From Syngnathus acus (taxonomy: Eukaryota; Chordata; Actinopteri; Syngnathiformes; Syngnathidae), in NCBI RefSeq assembly GCF_901709675.1, contig NC_051105.1, forward strand, positions 4,143,104 through 4,207,103: a DNA stretch of 64,000 nucleotides, given 5' to 3'. Position numbers and translations under genes: made by a program. Position 1 is the first letter of the stretch; every line of letters begins with the position of its first letter. The notes below the pieces were generated by a model, which saw only the letters and a program-made list of their open reading frames with translations, was not told where the DNA came from and searched no databases. Below, one piece after another: positions 1 to 11,803 of the stretch.

Positions 1-1134
1 AGATGAAATGACTTACTTCTTGCAAGTGCATTAAAATCAGTTTCTACAACAAAGACATAAACAGTTAAAAAATCTTTCCAATGACAAAAGCCCTGAATGT
101 AAAAAGGAATTAATTATGGTCACAAACATACAAATAGATTGCTATTCCTGCAAAGCCTTGAATATGAACGCTCGTTTTAAACTATAACTATCAATAAAAT
201 CTAAGACACGTGCCTAACATAAAAGGCCAATGGTGCAAACAAGTTATGCGATTCCCCAATACATTGCTGTTGATTTCATTTGAGACATGTTGCGGCAAGT
301 CTACATCGACCGTTTAACGTCTCCAAGACACGTCAGGTCTAAAAGGCTGTCAGGGTTTCCTAATGAGAGCCAAATAAAAGAGGAACAAGGATCAAACCAG
401 CCGCAGTCCCCACCACGGTGGACTCTTGTTGGCCGTGTCATTATCACTGTGATCTAACAACATTTTGGCTGTCTGTTGCTCTCCGGAGGGTTCCCATCAC
501 CTCGGGAGACGAACAAATGTAATGCTTGCGTGGCCTTTGTCACATGCAAATGAGCAATGCATAACTTTCACTTTCTTCCCTCAACCATTTGCTTTTTTTT
601 TTTTTTTGTCTTTGTATATTTTTAGTTGTTTTGTGAAAGTTATGCTGATTATTACAGAATAATCCGTGCCTAGCTCTCCACGGGCAACCGTTCAGATCGC
701 ACCCCCATGGACGCTGTCTGGCCTTTGAGTCATTTTGAGGTAGTGGCTTGGAAAGAACAAATTTGATTGACTTTCACCTGTATTTTTTTGTCCAGCCCTC
801 GTCTTGTTGACATGGAGGGACCTTTCTGGTCAGTAAGCGTATTGACGGCTAGTCAGTTAGCACTCAACATGTCAATGTACTGTTCACTCTTGTCATGTTG
901 GTTTGTGTTTATGTGTCATTGATTGAACCCAGGTGTTTGCCAGAAATCGAATTGATTCATGTCATATTTGCTTTCTCTAGCTTATATTTTGTTATTCTAT
1001 GATGAGTTGCTAGAAAAGGTGCTTGAAAGGGATTTCCTGCCAGCAACCCAACCATTTTTTTTTCTTACTGTCAAACTAGTTAAACCTTGCGTGGGCACTG
1101 TCTAATTTCTCTGTTACATTTTATTCTTTTGTAG
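1..1134. other. Gene-free AT-rich stretch
   Basis: No supported gene. The short open frames here show no splice signals or recognisable domains. It holds a 15-base T run at 593-607 and one octamer-type POU motif (ATGCAAAT) at 544-551. I see no repeat family here. Confidence 0.5.
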
Positions 1135-1407
1135 AGGTGCAAAGATGAATTAATTAATCAACAAGTAATTAAGTATCGAATTAATCAATAATTGTTTTTG
1201 ATGACCGATTAATCGTTTCAACAACTTGTTTGGTTTAAAATGGCCCAAATCCTCAGAATTTCAACCCAATTAAATTACTTTTGTGTTTTCTGCACTGTTA
1301 TGGTAAAGTTCTGTTTTTCTTTTAACCATGATAAATAAAACGCATTTCACAAACACAATTCATTGATTAATCACCAAAATAAGCACAGAATAATCTATTA
1401 GTCAAGT
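1135..1407. mobile_element. MITE-like repeat with ATTAATCG-type ends
   Basis: Both ends are rich in the motif ATTAATC and its complement (about 1150-1218 and 1364-1400), with an internal part starting TTTAAAATGGCCCAAATCC. This layout matches, from memory, a small non-autonomous hAT-type element common in teleosts whose ends are made of repeated ATTAATCG blocks and whose middle contains a CCCAAATCCTC-like stretch. The copy is diverged and has no coding capacity. I cannot define target-site duplications, so the limits are approximate. Confidence 0.5.
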
Positions 1408-1715
1408 ACAAGCAGTAATCATTCCCTGACTATTTAGCCTGCACAATTGCTTGCCAAAATCTATTTTTATGATTCCTATAATTTGTCATTTTGAGATATT
1501 CCACCAAGTTGAGTTAAGCTTTTTTTTATTGTCTCACCCATTTTATCTGTAAAGTGTATTCACACGTTGCCGTTTTCCACTGCGTCTGTTAATGAGCATC
1601 ATATCACAACACTAATTAACACTAATGTGAAGTCTGTGCAACAGTGCAACTTCACCGACTGTGCTAGCTCACGTTCAGCAGAGCTGCAGTGTGACTTGTG
1701 AAGCTATTAAGTGGT

Positions 1716-1838
1716 GTTAATTTCATTAACAAGAACTAAACGAAAATATTTTCATCAAAGCACAATAACTGGTACTAAATCAGTGTGCGTTTTCGTGGAA
1801 CGACGAAAACGAGACAAAAATGATATGATTTGTTGATG
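1716..1838. repeat. Possible fragment of a GACGAAAAC-type dispersed repeat
   Basis: The stretch contains GAACTAAACGAAAATATTTT and then GACGAAAACGAGACAAAAAT. This resembles, from memory, a fish dispersed repeat built around ACTAAAACTA and GACGAAAAC. It is short and degraded, so the call is tentative. Confidence 0.28.
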
Positions 1839-1849
1839 TCAATTACCAC

Positions 1850-2870
1850 TCCCTTGACCAGGTTCTTGCCTGGATGATGGCAAAATAATGCTAGGTGGTG
1901 AGTTCTCACGCAATTTGTTGCAGAATGGTGCTAGGTCAGTTGGTGGTGAGTTGCTGGTCAAGGCAAAATAACCACTAAAGTAAACATTTGCACTTGGCCC
2001 GGGAGAAATAGAAGCCGTGGTATATGGGTAAATTTTCACTACCGTTAAACCGATGCTGGCTTGCTCACTAACTTGTCGCATTTTTCACTAGTAGCAACTT
2101 GTTGGTATAATTGTATTTGCGGTTCAATTTGTTCTAGTGTTGGACAGTCATTTAAGTTGGAACAACTTAAATATATAAATTATTGACAATTGTATATATT
2201 AAATGGCAGTTAATTATAATTATATGGCAACAATGAATTCCCCACAAAGAGCAGAGGTTCGGTGCATATCAAACTAGCATCACTTCTAGAAATGCAATGT
2301 TAGCAATGATTAGTGTACTTTTTTTCTCACTGCAATAAAGACTTGATAGCACAGTTAAGACTGTAGGACATGAACTTGACACAATATGATGGATAGTGAT
2401 GTGTTTACACACGTGTAAACAATGTCAGAGTATCACGCGTGTAGCAGCTTGCTGTCAGCTTGATGAATATATTTTTGAAGGATTCGCATTCATTTTGCCA
2501 CTTATGAATATAAACATGACTCCAGACAAAAAAAAAGGTTCTTTAAGCGCTTCAATCTGACATGCTATCCTGTCTCCTTTATTTTCTCTTCCGTTTTTGT
2601 GCAAAGGAGGCGTTGATGGGGTATGTGCATCACGGCACCCAGGATTTCCAGGGGTGTTGCTTCAGTTTACTTCCCACCTTCAGTCTCCTGAGCAGGGGAG
2701 GGGGCTGAGGCTTCGTTTGGCTTCCCCATGGGGGTCGAGCAACTCCTGTCCCACAGACGCTTGACAAATAAATCAGACACTTTGTTGAGAGCCGCTTACA
2801 GTGTATGAAAAGAAGGGCATTGATGGCCTATATTTTCACGTCTAGTAAGGCACTTTGAGCAGATTGAATG
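1850..2870. other. Gene-free stretch
   Basis: No supported gene. A partial internal duplication of a TGCTAGGT / GGTGGTGAGTT module occurs at about 1889-1908 and 1928-1954. A GC-richer patch lies at 2600-2760. The 80-residue minus-strand frame here overlaps the duplicated module and has no domain. Confidence 0.4.
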
Positions 2871-2879
2871 AGAAATTCC

Positions 2880-3330
2880 CTTCAGTGTTGCATGTTTGGA
2901 AGGTGTCACTGCAAGCTGTTGATGAAAGACAATCCGAGGAGGTCTTTTTGGTATGAGAGGGACGCACGGGCCCTGATACCGCAGCCACCCTTTAATGGAC
3001 GAGGCGCCGAGAAGACGAAGGGTGGAATTAAGCGGCAGAGCCTTTGGGGAGCCCGGGTCCTAATCAGGTGGCTGAGGTGCCCCCGGCCGGGTAAGAGCAG
3101 AAGCGAAGAGCGTTTATGGCATGTTAGCACACGTCTGAGGGTGGAGTGGACATACAGACAGATGAGTTCATCAGTGGAAGGATTATGGAGCTCCCATGCT
3201 GATCGGTAACTACCACCCGGCCCTCGGCGTGTCCTCGTGCGCAGTGTCCGCTCATTAACACCAGAGTAATGGTTGATCCACAAACGGGTCTCGTTAAAGA
3301 AGCCTTTAAGCACCTATGAGTGAGACATAA
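2880..3330. promoter_or_regulatory. GC-rich non-coding island, candidate conserved element
   Basis: About 450 bases stand out from the AT-rich surroundings by high GC and several CpGs. They contain purine/pyrimidine blocks without simple repeats and frames open on both strands, none with splice context or a recognisable domain. Such islands in gene deserts are often conserved regulatory elements, but nothing in a single sequence proves it here. Confidence 0.25.
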
Positions 3331-6300
3331 CGACCACGGCCGAGGAGCTCGTGTTTTCATAGGTGACCCTGTCAATCAATATGGATTTTTAATGATGACT
3401 ATTCTTCCAAGGATGTCCCAATTCATTTATTTGCGAGAATACACAACATACATTGATTTCACATCCTGGTGTCGTCTCTTTTTAATACGAGGAAAAGATT
3501 TTTGGTAAAATCTTAAAGACGGTAATTGTCATTTTCTTTCGGCAAAAACAAGCACTGAGATGAGGAAAATAAAGTTTAATTTAAGCAAAATGATCTGAAA
3601 GCAGAACAGGATAATTTGATTTGGGAAGATTTCTTAAAACAAGTAAACATAGCTAGCCTAAATATATGTGTGTGGTGGGAAGCACAAACCATCCATTTAA
3701 TTGTGTCTGGTCGATGAAAATCAATGCTACTGTGGCCAGTTGACATTGCAGCTTGACTTTGACGATATGACATTGTCAGTCCCCCAAAATGCCCCTTTAA
3801 CGAAATAACCTGTCGGGCGGAGTTTGTTCAAAGCTCAGCCCCGCTTTCGTTGTAGTTTTGAAAGCATTTCATGCCTTCTTGGCCGAGTGTGACCCTGCTT
3901 TGTCAGAGAAAAATGCACTGTAAGCTGGTGGACATGTCAAGCCACAGTATGGGGTCCTTACATGTGCTGTAATCCCAGCGATGGCCTTTGAACCCTCTAC
4001 GGCTCACCGGCCTGACATGGAACATAGAAAAACAAATGGGGACCTTGAAAACCATACGGCTCTTCTTGTTTGCCCTCTAACTTGTCTCAGTGTTTTTTTT
4101 CCCCCTCGAAACCACTGTTTGTTTGTTTTTAAACATTTAATTGCGGTATGCATATTTTGGTGGTGTTGTCTTCCTGAAATTCAAATATCTGGAGGAAGCT
4201 ATATTGATTTTATATTGTTATTTTGTTATGGTGGATGTTTCTACACTGGTTAGATGTAATTGTATTTAGTTGCCTGTTTTTTTTCTTCAGTTTGTCGAAT
4301 TGCTGTCACGTTTTGTTTCTGATGTTTTGTGAGTGGAGTTTTATTTTCTTCTGAACTTTGTTAGTGCTTTTGGTTTAGAGTTTTCCAAAGTACACCTGCC
4401 AATGACTTTGTTAGTAAAATTTGTTCTGTACACTCTACTTCTCCTGCTTCCTGGCATTTGGGTCCTAAATCCCACTATGCAACCTTGACATTGAACGAGG
4501 AACAGCATTTGATATTTGTTTCCCTCATATATTAAATCATTGTTGGTAATTATTCCGATAAATAATTTACTAGTTTCTTCACGACAATGCAAATAATTAT
4601 CAATAATAGTAACATATAATTCAAGGTAATTTGAACAAATGTGTTATATATAAATATTACCCCGTAAGTACCTCACACTTTCAAAACATTTGGGGATCCT
4701 TAATCTAAAAATATCTTGCTGCATCATATATTTTGACAAGTAAACCTGAAACATGTCAGAAAAGATGTGATGTTCAAGAAATCAAAACTCTCCTTTAATA
4801 ATCGTCTTGGGTTACATTTTAAATCTTGAGTACTTCAATAAGCGCCTTTAAAAGGATTAAGATCTTCCATCATCACTTTATGAACTTAATTTCACTCTTC
4901 TCCTGCATATAGCTCCCACCCCCCCTCTTACTTTTACTAATAAAGCCATGTTCCCTGCTGATGGAAAATTGTTGGTTTACCTCGAGCGGCAGGGGGGCCT
5001 GGCAATCAGTCCTCTGGAAAAGCAGTGCCAGGTTAACCTGCTGTGATAGTGGACCCTAGGGACAGTGCCCCACCTCTGCTTGACGTGCTCGCCAATATGA
5101 GGCATGCCCCGTGTGACAATGGCGTCGCTGCCAGCCTACTCAGTTTGCAAGCTTAAAAAATGGCCTTGATGTTTGTTTGAATTTGTGCTTCTGATTCAGG
5201 AAAGCAAATACTGCATTGTTGAATTGCAACAGGCAAACAATAGAGCATAAATGTACACGGTTGACCGTTCCTCACTTATTGTATACATGTCGCTTCAATG
5301 GAACAATGCCAGAAATTATATAATTCCTGATATCGACAGTTACACTATGACAATTTAACACTTAAAGGACTTGATTTAAACTCTGCCAAAAAATGTGATT
5401 GTAGAAAATTGAACTCGAGTTGCTGCATGTAAGATGATTCACCGTACAAAACATTTAAGGTAAATTACAGAACCCGCCGCTTTAAAAAAAAAAAAAAAGG
5501 CCTTATGACATTTAAATTGTTGATATAAGTAGTGCAAAATGCAATAAAAACATCACCTTTATAAATTTCAGTTTTGATTGAAACAATCCACGATAATAAT
5601 TTATGATGATGGTTCCATGCAGAATATTCTAATGAGATTTGAACGCATTAATAAGTCTTCTAAAGGCTATACGTATTTTTATTGAAGCATCTTTCTCAGT
5701 ATTACCACCCACCATCAGTAGTATTGGCTCCTGACATTTGACTTGCTCTAATACTTAAATATTTCTCATCTCGGGCTTGGATTTAAAAAAAGTTGGCTGC
5801 TTCAGGAAGGGCATGTGGTGTAAACATTTGTTGAAAAGATGACTTGATGTCACTGATTAAGTCCCAATAGCAACAAGCAGTGTCATCTGGTCATGGCAAT
5901 TGGCACAAAATTCATTCTTCAGTGAAACACACATGGTTTTCTAATATTTAAAATGAATTTTCAAGTAAACATACTGTACCAGTTGTTTATGAGGATGTCT
6001 TGGTGCTCAGTGGGAAAACTCTAAAAACACAAAAGGACCTCTTAAGAGTCATTCTCCTGAATGAGTGGTTAGTGACCCACTTACACGATGGATGCGCTTG
6101 CATTTAAGATGCACAGCAACAACTTGCATTTTCTGCAACCTTTACCGTGAATTGTTTTTTTTTTTTTTAGCCTGACGAAAGCAATTGGATGTAATCCAGA
6201 CGTGCCTTGAGTGTTTCCTAACGTGAGCACTCCTTGGCAATTTTAATGCTGATGCATTCTAAATCGATGGCACTGTAAGAGCGTTGGAATTGGACAATTT

Positions 6301-7950
6301 AGAGCTCGTTGGATTTAGATTCATGGCCCCGCGAGGGAGTATTTACATCACAATGTGCAGCCATCATTGGGCCCACCATGCAAATGTCTTTGTAGTTATA
6401 GTAGTGGTGGGCTGGGGGTTGCTTGTTGCAGCTATTGTTCACAGCTACACCACCGTTGTTGTTTCTTTACGATTCAGTGCGAGGAATTGCTTTTCCATGC
6501 AACATTTGTATGGGTTTTATTTCATTATGAGTGCAAGAAGCAAGAGTATTGCACCTATGTTTGTCTGCATTTCTTTTGAGAAGATGCCTTTGAAATCCTT
6601 TAAATAAGGAGATTGCAATATGCGCTTCTGGAATCTGGATTTCCAGCTAATGCTCATGTTGCGTCAATTCCAGATTTGCATTACAAACGCCAATATTTGC
6701 TGATGCAGAGTAACCAATGTAAACTAAAATGTTTATCGGGAAAAGGTTCCAACCTGCTCTGTGAACTCGTGCACTTTAATTGATAAATATGGCAAGTAAA
6801 TGAAATGTTAACTTAGCCCAGTTTCTTCCACCTTGCTCCTTCAGATAAATTAATGCCCACCCTCCCATTTTGCCCACTTTGCTTTTGCACCTGATTCAAC
6901 TACGTGTGTTGGATATTCAGTGCATCCCGTTAAGTCGATACATTTTATTATGCCATTCTGGCCGGGGTGCCAGCACAGAGGTGCTTGTGAATGTTGCTTC
7001 TTCAATCTGCATGAATAAACAATATCATGTGAAGAGGCTGCAATGACCAAGAGAAGCTTTCGGGTTCTTTCTGAAGCAATTTCATTGGAAGAACAGCAAA
7101 AACATCCATATGAAGATTAGTCAAAACAAAGTTTGTTAATTGGCAGTACGCGGCGTTTAAGTTTAGTTTCATTTATAGATCCCCCTTGTTTTCACACTAA
7201 TCAAGGAAGAACATATTTTTTCTTCTTGAACCTTGCATCTTTTGTGACTTAACATTTGTGATGTTCAGTTCACGGGCGTTGCAAATTAAATAATGAAGCA
7301 GTTCTAATTATAAGATAATTTGTGACAGTAATTTCCCTACAGGGTGCTTGTTCAAACTGAGGTGAAAATTAAGTAGTGTGAGGTTTTGCGTTATGCAGAC
7401 AATTTGTTTTCACTGCTCTAATTGAACTTTTTCAAGTATCAGTCTTTTATTGTTGCTTTTCATTCTTGGTTCAGAAAAAAAAGGAACGTTTTCAGTTTTG
7501 CATTTACTACCGCAACTTTGAGCCGTCACTTGGTCTTTTAATAAAAATTTTTTTTAACTATTTTGCTGTCTTGCGAGCACAATTTTTTTTATTCAAAGTG
7601 AGCGTCAGTCACTGATAAACCTTCGACTGTTTATTGAACAAGGCAAACTCTTGAGAACATTTCAACACTTCACACTCAAATTCTACAATGTATGCATGAC
7701 ACTCGACCAAAATACACTTTTGAAGCCATTTTTTTCCCCTGTTAGTGTTTTTAAATGATTTTATATTAGTATTTTACAATGGAGTGCTCTATTAGAAATA
7801 TGCAACATAATGTAATGAATAGGTGTTTCATGAAGATGTCCAAATTCCATTAAGCTCTTAATTGACTCAGGTTTTGGATACTAAAAAGTTGTTTTTGTCG
7901 TTATCTCTATTAGACAGTAACTAATAATTGTCACACCTATTTGAGAATGC
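3331..7950. other. Long gene-free AT-rich stretch
   Basis: No supported gene or clear transposon. It carries homopolymer runs (A run about 5484-5498, T run about 6160-6170). A GC-richer patch at about 4980-5110 has no repeats and is a weak candidate regulatory element. The frame at 6284-6607 has no domain, no splice context and no codon bias and is treated as chance. Confidence 0.45.
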
Positions 7951-7959
7951 TTTGGTGAG

Positions 7960-8190
7960 ACCATGTCATACTGTTCAACAGGACCAAAATGGCGGCGATG
8001 GTCGCCCGTATTGGCAATGCTCCAAAGGGTAGCGGCGGATGGAGAAGGGAGGCGAAGTGAGCGCTTGAGGCCGAGCGCAAGCTGTGCATCTGAAAAGAGG
8101 CCAGAGTCGGCGCTCACAGCCGGATGGCGGCGGCTTAAAGACATACCGCTGCATTCGAAACCTTGGAAACGGCCGCAATGGGGGTAGGAG
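7960..8190. promoter_or_regulatory. CpG-dense patch with YY1-type motif
   Basis: Roughly 20 CpG dinucleotides fall within about 230 bases, in a region where CpG is otherwise sparse. The block begins with AAAATGGCGGC (7986-7996), a close match to the YY1 consensus AAnATGGCGGC that often sits at or just downstream of transcription starts. GGCGGC motifs recur at 8032-8036 and 8126-8132. Three overlapping frames stay open only because the block is GC-rich. It could be a small CpG-island promoter, for example for a non-coding RNA, or a GC-rich conserved element. Confidence 0.35.
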
Positions 8191-8387
8191 GAGTGTTAAA
8201 GTCGAAGATAAGTCTGGGGTGAGCCCGACCAAATATTGGAAAGCGTAAAAAGGGTCAAAGTAGATCTTGATTACTCGAATGTAACATACATGCCTAATAC
8301 GTCTGTTAAAAATGACTTGAAAGCTGTTTTCGGCTCACAGACAGTGTTTGTCATGGTTGTAGTGTTTTTAATGCATAAATGACGGAC

Positions 8388-8470
8388 TGCATCCTCGACC
8401 GGTCGCCAATTAATCACAGGGCACAGATAGAAACGGACAACCATTCACACTCACTTTCACACCTGCACTG
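8388..8470 (-). repeat. SINE/L2-tail fragment (middle part)
   Basis: The plus strand reads CGACCGGTCGCCAATTAATC, CAGGGCACA, then AACCATTCACACTCAC. This is the reverse complement of the middle of a very common fish repeat (tRNA head, L2-like body, GGATGG tail) in which GTGAATGGTTGT, GTGCCCTG and GGCTGGCGACC occur in that order. Recognition is from memory of the family. Confidence 0.6.
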
Positions 8471-10060
8471 AGTGAGAAATGAAACAAAGTAAGGCACAAC
8501 AATGTTAATGACTTCATTCCATGAAAAATAATGATCATAATGAAATTACTGGTAGAAAAAAAAAAGATGACGAATAAAGTGTAGCAAAACAATATAATAA
8601 ATAGTGTCCAAAAAATTTGCTGTCAACAGAAAACAGTGGATAAAGTTAATTGACTTGTGTCTAATCTTGTGTGGACTATTATATGTCATACATATACGTC
8701 TATTTTTTTTAAATATGGGGAAATGGTTTTAATTGCACACTTTCGGGGTGGCTTGTATTTTAAGATGTGTTTAAATTTCCTAGATGTGTGCATTAACCTT
8801 TGCGATGATATTTAATTAAAGGTCCACACCTGTACCATCAGCACTCCCCATAGCCCCCCCTCCTCATTCTCTCCAGCACAGTCTAACTATAGAAACGCCG
8901 TATGTCCGCGACAATTAGTATGACCTTAAGAACGCCAACAGCTTGCCTCTTTCCTGTCCTCCTCTCTGACCGCAGTGGGCTGTGGCCATGGCCGCTCGCT
9001 CCCTCACTCACTCAGTGGGGTCTGAATGATTTTCTCGCACCCGAGGGGACCTGCATCAAGACACAAGTAGAGGTCATGGGTTCCTCGACGAGGTCTCCTC
9101 TGTCCAAACCCCAAAATCATCATTACACCACACACTTGCATGAGATGCTTTAAAATGGTCACCCTGCGGCACGTGTACAACTTTGAGACACATGCTGTTT
9201 CGAAAAAAGTAATTTGGACTTTTATCATGAAACTCTTGTTCTTCTCATTTTCCAATTTCTTTAATTAAACTCCAACATCTGCTTTGAATTGTTTTTTACA
9301 CAAGCAATTTTATACAAGCAAGTGTGATTTTAGACTTATATACCTTCGAAGCTTACTGGAAGAGTTGCAGCTTAATTACTGCAAGAAGAAGAGGCAGAGA
9401 AGGTCCCCAACTGATCTCGAGTAATCATCACTGTTCCCACAGAGCAGAGAGAATATAAAGTGTTGTTGTATTTATGCTACTTAATATTGCTGCTCCGTGT
9501 GTGTTAACCTGTATTTTCACCTCTTGCAGTTTTTCGGGAACTTATTCCCAAAGATAAAAAAGGGGTTCACTGTATAATAATAATAGACCTTCCAGGACAA
9601 AATGGCAGCCGTTAAGTCAGAAGATCATTGTTGTCTTCAATGTGAGCGAATCCATATAGTATAATATCTCAATTGTTATTCCGGTGTGTAATAACGCTGA
9701 TAGCTGTTATTGACCAGATAAATGTCTGCCATCGAGCCACAAGCCCACAGATGATTAGCCTCTCACATGTCCACCCATGCACGTAGCGGCCCACGCATGT
9801 GTCCGCAGCGCACATGCCAAATTCGACGCACAAAACCCCCACGGCGGCGCCAATACCCCTGCAGTTTCCTGCCATGAAATGTCCCGTTGCGTTGATATTG
9901 TGGTGTGCTCGGATGACTCTTGACGTGGTGTTTATTAGAACTGGCAACTTGTTTTCATTGGGATCGATAGTGAGTGCAAGGTTAGGGCCTCTCACCTCCA
10001 TCCATAAACTGGTGACTACAAATGACAGGAAGACTCTCACGAGTGAATTACTAATTCAGT
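8471..10060. other. Gene-free stretch with GC-richer blocks
   Basis: No supported gene. Blocks at about 8870-9110 and 9700-10030 are GC-richer and free of simple repeats. The second keeps a 123-residue minus-strand frame open, but that frame has no domain or splice context. They may be conserved non-coding elements or unique spacer. Confidence 0.3.
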
Positions 10061-10064
10061 GTTG

Positions 10065-10295
10065 TACCTGAAAAAAACGTTCAATGAAGGAAAGTTCATG
10101 AACGCGTTCATATTTTGGACGAACGTAAACGGACGTAGGGCATTTTTGCTTTGTTAACGTTTTTGTGAACGCGCTCATTCTGGGGCCAATGAACGGCAGC
10201 CCCCACTTGCCCTTATTTGTCAAACGACAACCCGTGAGAGCATTCAGTAATTTTAGGAGAAGTCTTAAAGCGCTCAACGGCATTGAACCATAACT
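10065..10295. repeat. GAACGCGTTCAT-type repeat fragment
   Basis: Several spaced, partly palindromic GAACG / CGTTC words occur (GTTCATGAACGCGTTCAT near 10095, GTGAACGCGCTCATTC near 10165, then CCAATGAACGG). A fish dispersed element with AGTTCATGAACGCGTTCAT-like ends looks similar from memory. There is no coding capacity and the boundaries are uncertain. Confidence 0.35.
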
Positions 10296-10989
10296 CTCAT
10301 TACTCTTAATCAGATTGTTTCTGTTGTTTTAGTAATTTATTTAGGCTTTGCACCTTTTCCTTTGCACTTTTATCTCACAAATTCCAAATGTTTTCTGGTT
10401 CTTTGGGGAAACAAGTTAAGAAATAATATATTCACGAAAAAAATAAAAGTTAGTTAAAGCAAACCTAATGTTACTTGAAATGTTTTTGTTTGTTTGTTTG
10501 CACATTCTGGACCGCAGTCATGTTTTTCTTTCAATTCATTAAAGAAAAAGACAATTCAAAAAATTTTCTTGTATTTTAAGATTGTAACCTTAGAAAATGC
10601 AAGAAAATGCCAAAATGCCAGAAAGTAACAGCTCTTTTTTTTTGATTGGGGGAAGCAACACTGCTAATTTATACGGCCATATATTGACGATAGATAGCCC
10701 ATAGGCTGTTTTGAATACTTTTGGAGCAAAGAGGAAACAGACGTTTTTATTCCTGTCAAGTGTTTGATTGATGGTACAAAGTAATAAGCGCAAATGACGA
10801 CTATTTTTGAGACGACATCCTCTCGTCGCCGTTTAAATTGTGATTTTTCTATTGTCACTGATAAATACGAGTACCTGTGCTACCAGGACAACTTCTCATT
10901 TGTTCATTTTTGTCCTTGGGGTCCAAACAGATCCGGCAAGATGAAGAATATGCTCAGTGGCCAAGTGGTGAGCACTAATATAATGTCAT

Positions 10990-11150
10990 GAGAGTTAAGC
11001 GGAGGGGAACAGGCTGAATATTCACACTCATTTGGCCGGCACCTGGGGGGAATCGCGCTCACTCATGGTGCCATTGATATGCATCGCATTATGTGCTCCT
11101 TCGGCCAACAGCTTTAACACCTTGCCTTTAATTTAATTAAAGCCTGCTTC
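10990..11150. promoter_or_regulatory. Candidate enhancer-like block
   Basis: A repeat-free block of intermediate GC contains a palindromic octamer-like ATATGCAT (11077-11084) and a TAATTA homeodomain core (11134-11139), separated by GGCCAACAGCTTTAAC. These are typical of vertebrate developmental enhancers, but single motifs are weak evidence and conservation is untested. Confidence 0.25.
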
Positions 11151-11684
11151 TGTCACGATGAAAAACTTGATTTGCTCCCCCCCCCACACACACACACATG
11201 TACACACACATTGCTTGTTTCATGTTTATCATTGCGCTTCTTTGCCCTATACCTGCACCTTAATGTGGCGATGCCATAAAAAATCCAAATCAAAGCACAA
11301 TTTTGTTACTCATCATGGAATATTTTTTTCCATCAAGTAAAACTGTAATCCAGCTGTAAAGCAGAATATATATGGGGTAGACACATGCAGTAGTATTTGA
11401 GAAAGGTATCAAAGATTGGAGGATAAACAAAACCAACGTTCATCTTTGCAGGCTGGTTTGGCTTGCATAGAATGAGTTCAGAAAAGTCAGGAAGGTGATG
11501 AAAGTGAGCGAGTGACTTCTTTCATTATGGATTCAACCTGCAGACCTTTTTGGCAGCTGTACAGTTTTAAGTCGACATGATCCTTTTAAAATGAGCTGTT
11601 GCCATCTATAGCGCAACCTTTTTAAATGAATCCTTTAAATCCGCAAAGACGAGGACGGAGGGGTGCCCAGATCATGGACGGAGG

Positions 11685-11803
11685 ATGGACCGGCAAAATT
11701 TGGTGGTGTCCAACTCTGCCCCGAAACTAGTCCAAAATCAGCTGGGATGAGCTCCAGCTGATCCACAACCCTAATGGGAATAAGCGATATAAAAATTGAA
11801 TGG
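11685..11803 (+). repeat. SINE/L2-tail fragment (3' end)
   Basis: It contains CAGCTGGGATGAGCTCCAGC, then ACCCTAATGGGAATAAGCG and AATTGAATGGG. This matches the 3' end of the common fish repeat that reads CAGCTGGGATAGGCTCCAGC, then ACCCTAGTGAGGATAAGCGG and a GGATGG tail. Orientation is plus, opposite to the piece at 8.4 kb. Confidence 0.65.

Noticed and set aside
2868-3313. Overlapping frames of 113 and 135 codons on opposite strands
   Set aside because: Both are open because the block is GC-rich. No domain, codon bias or splice sites; treated as a possible non-coding element.
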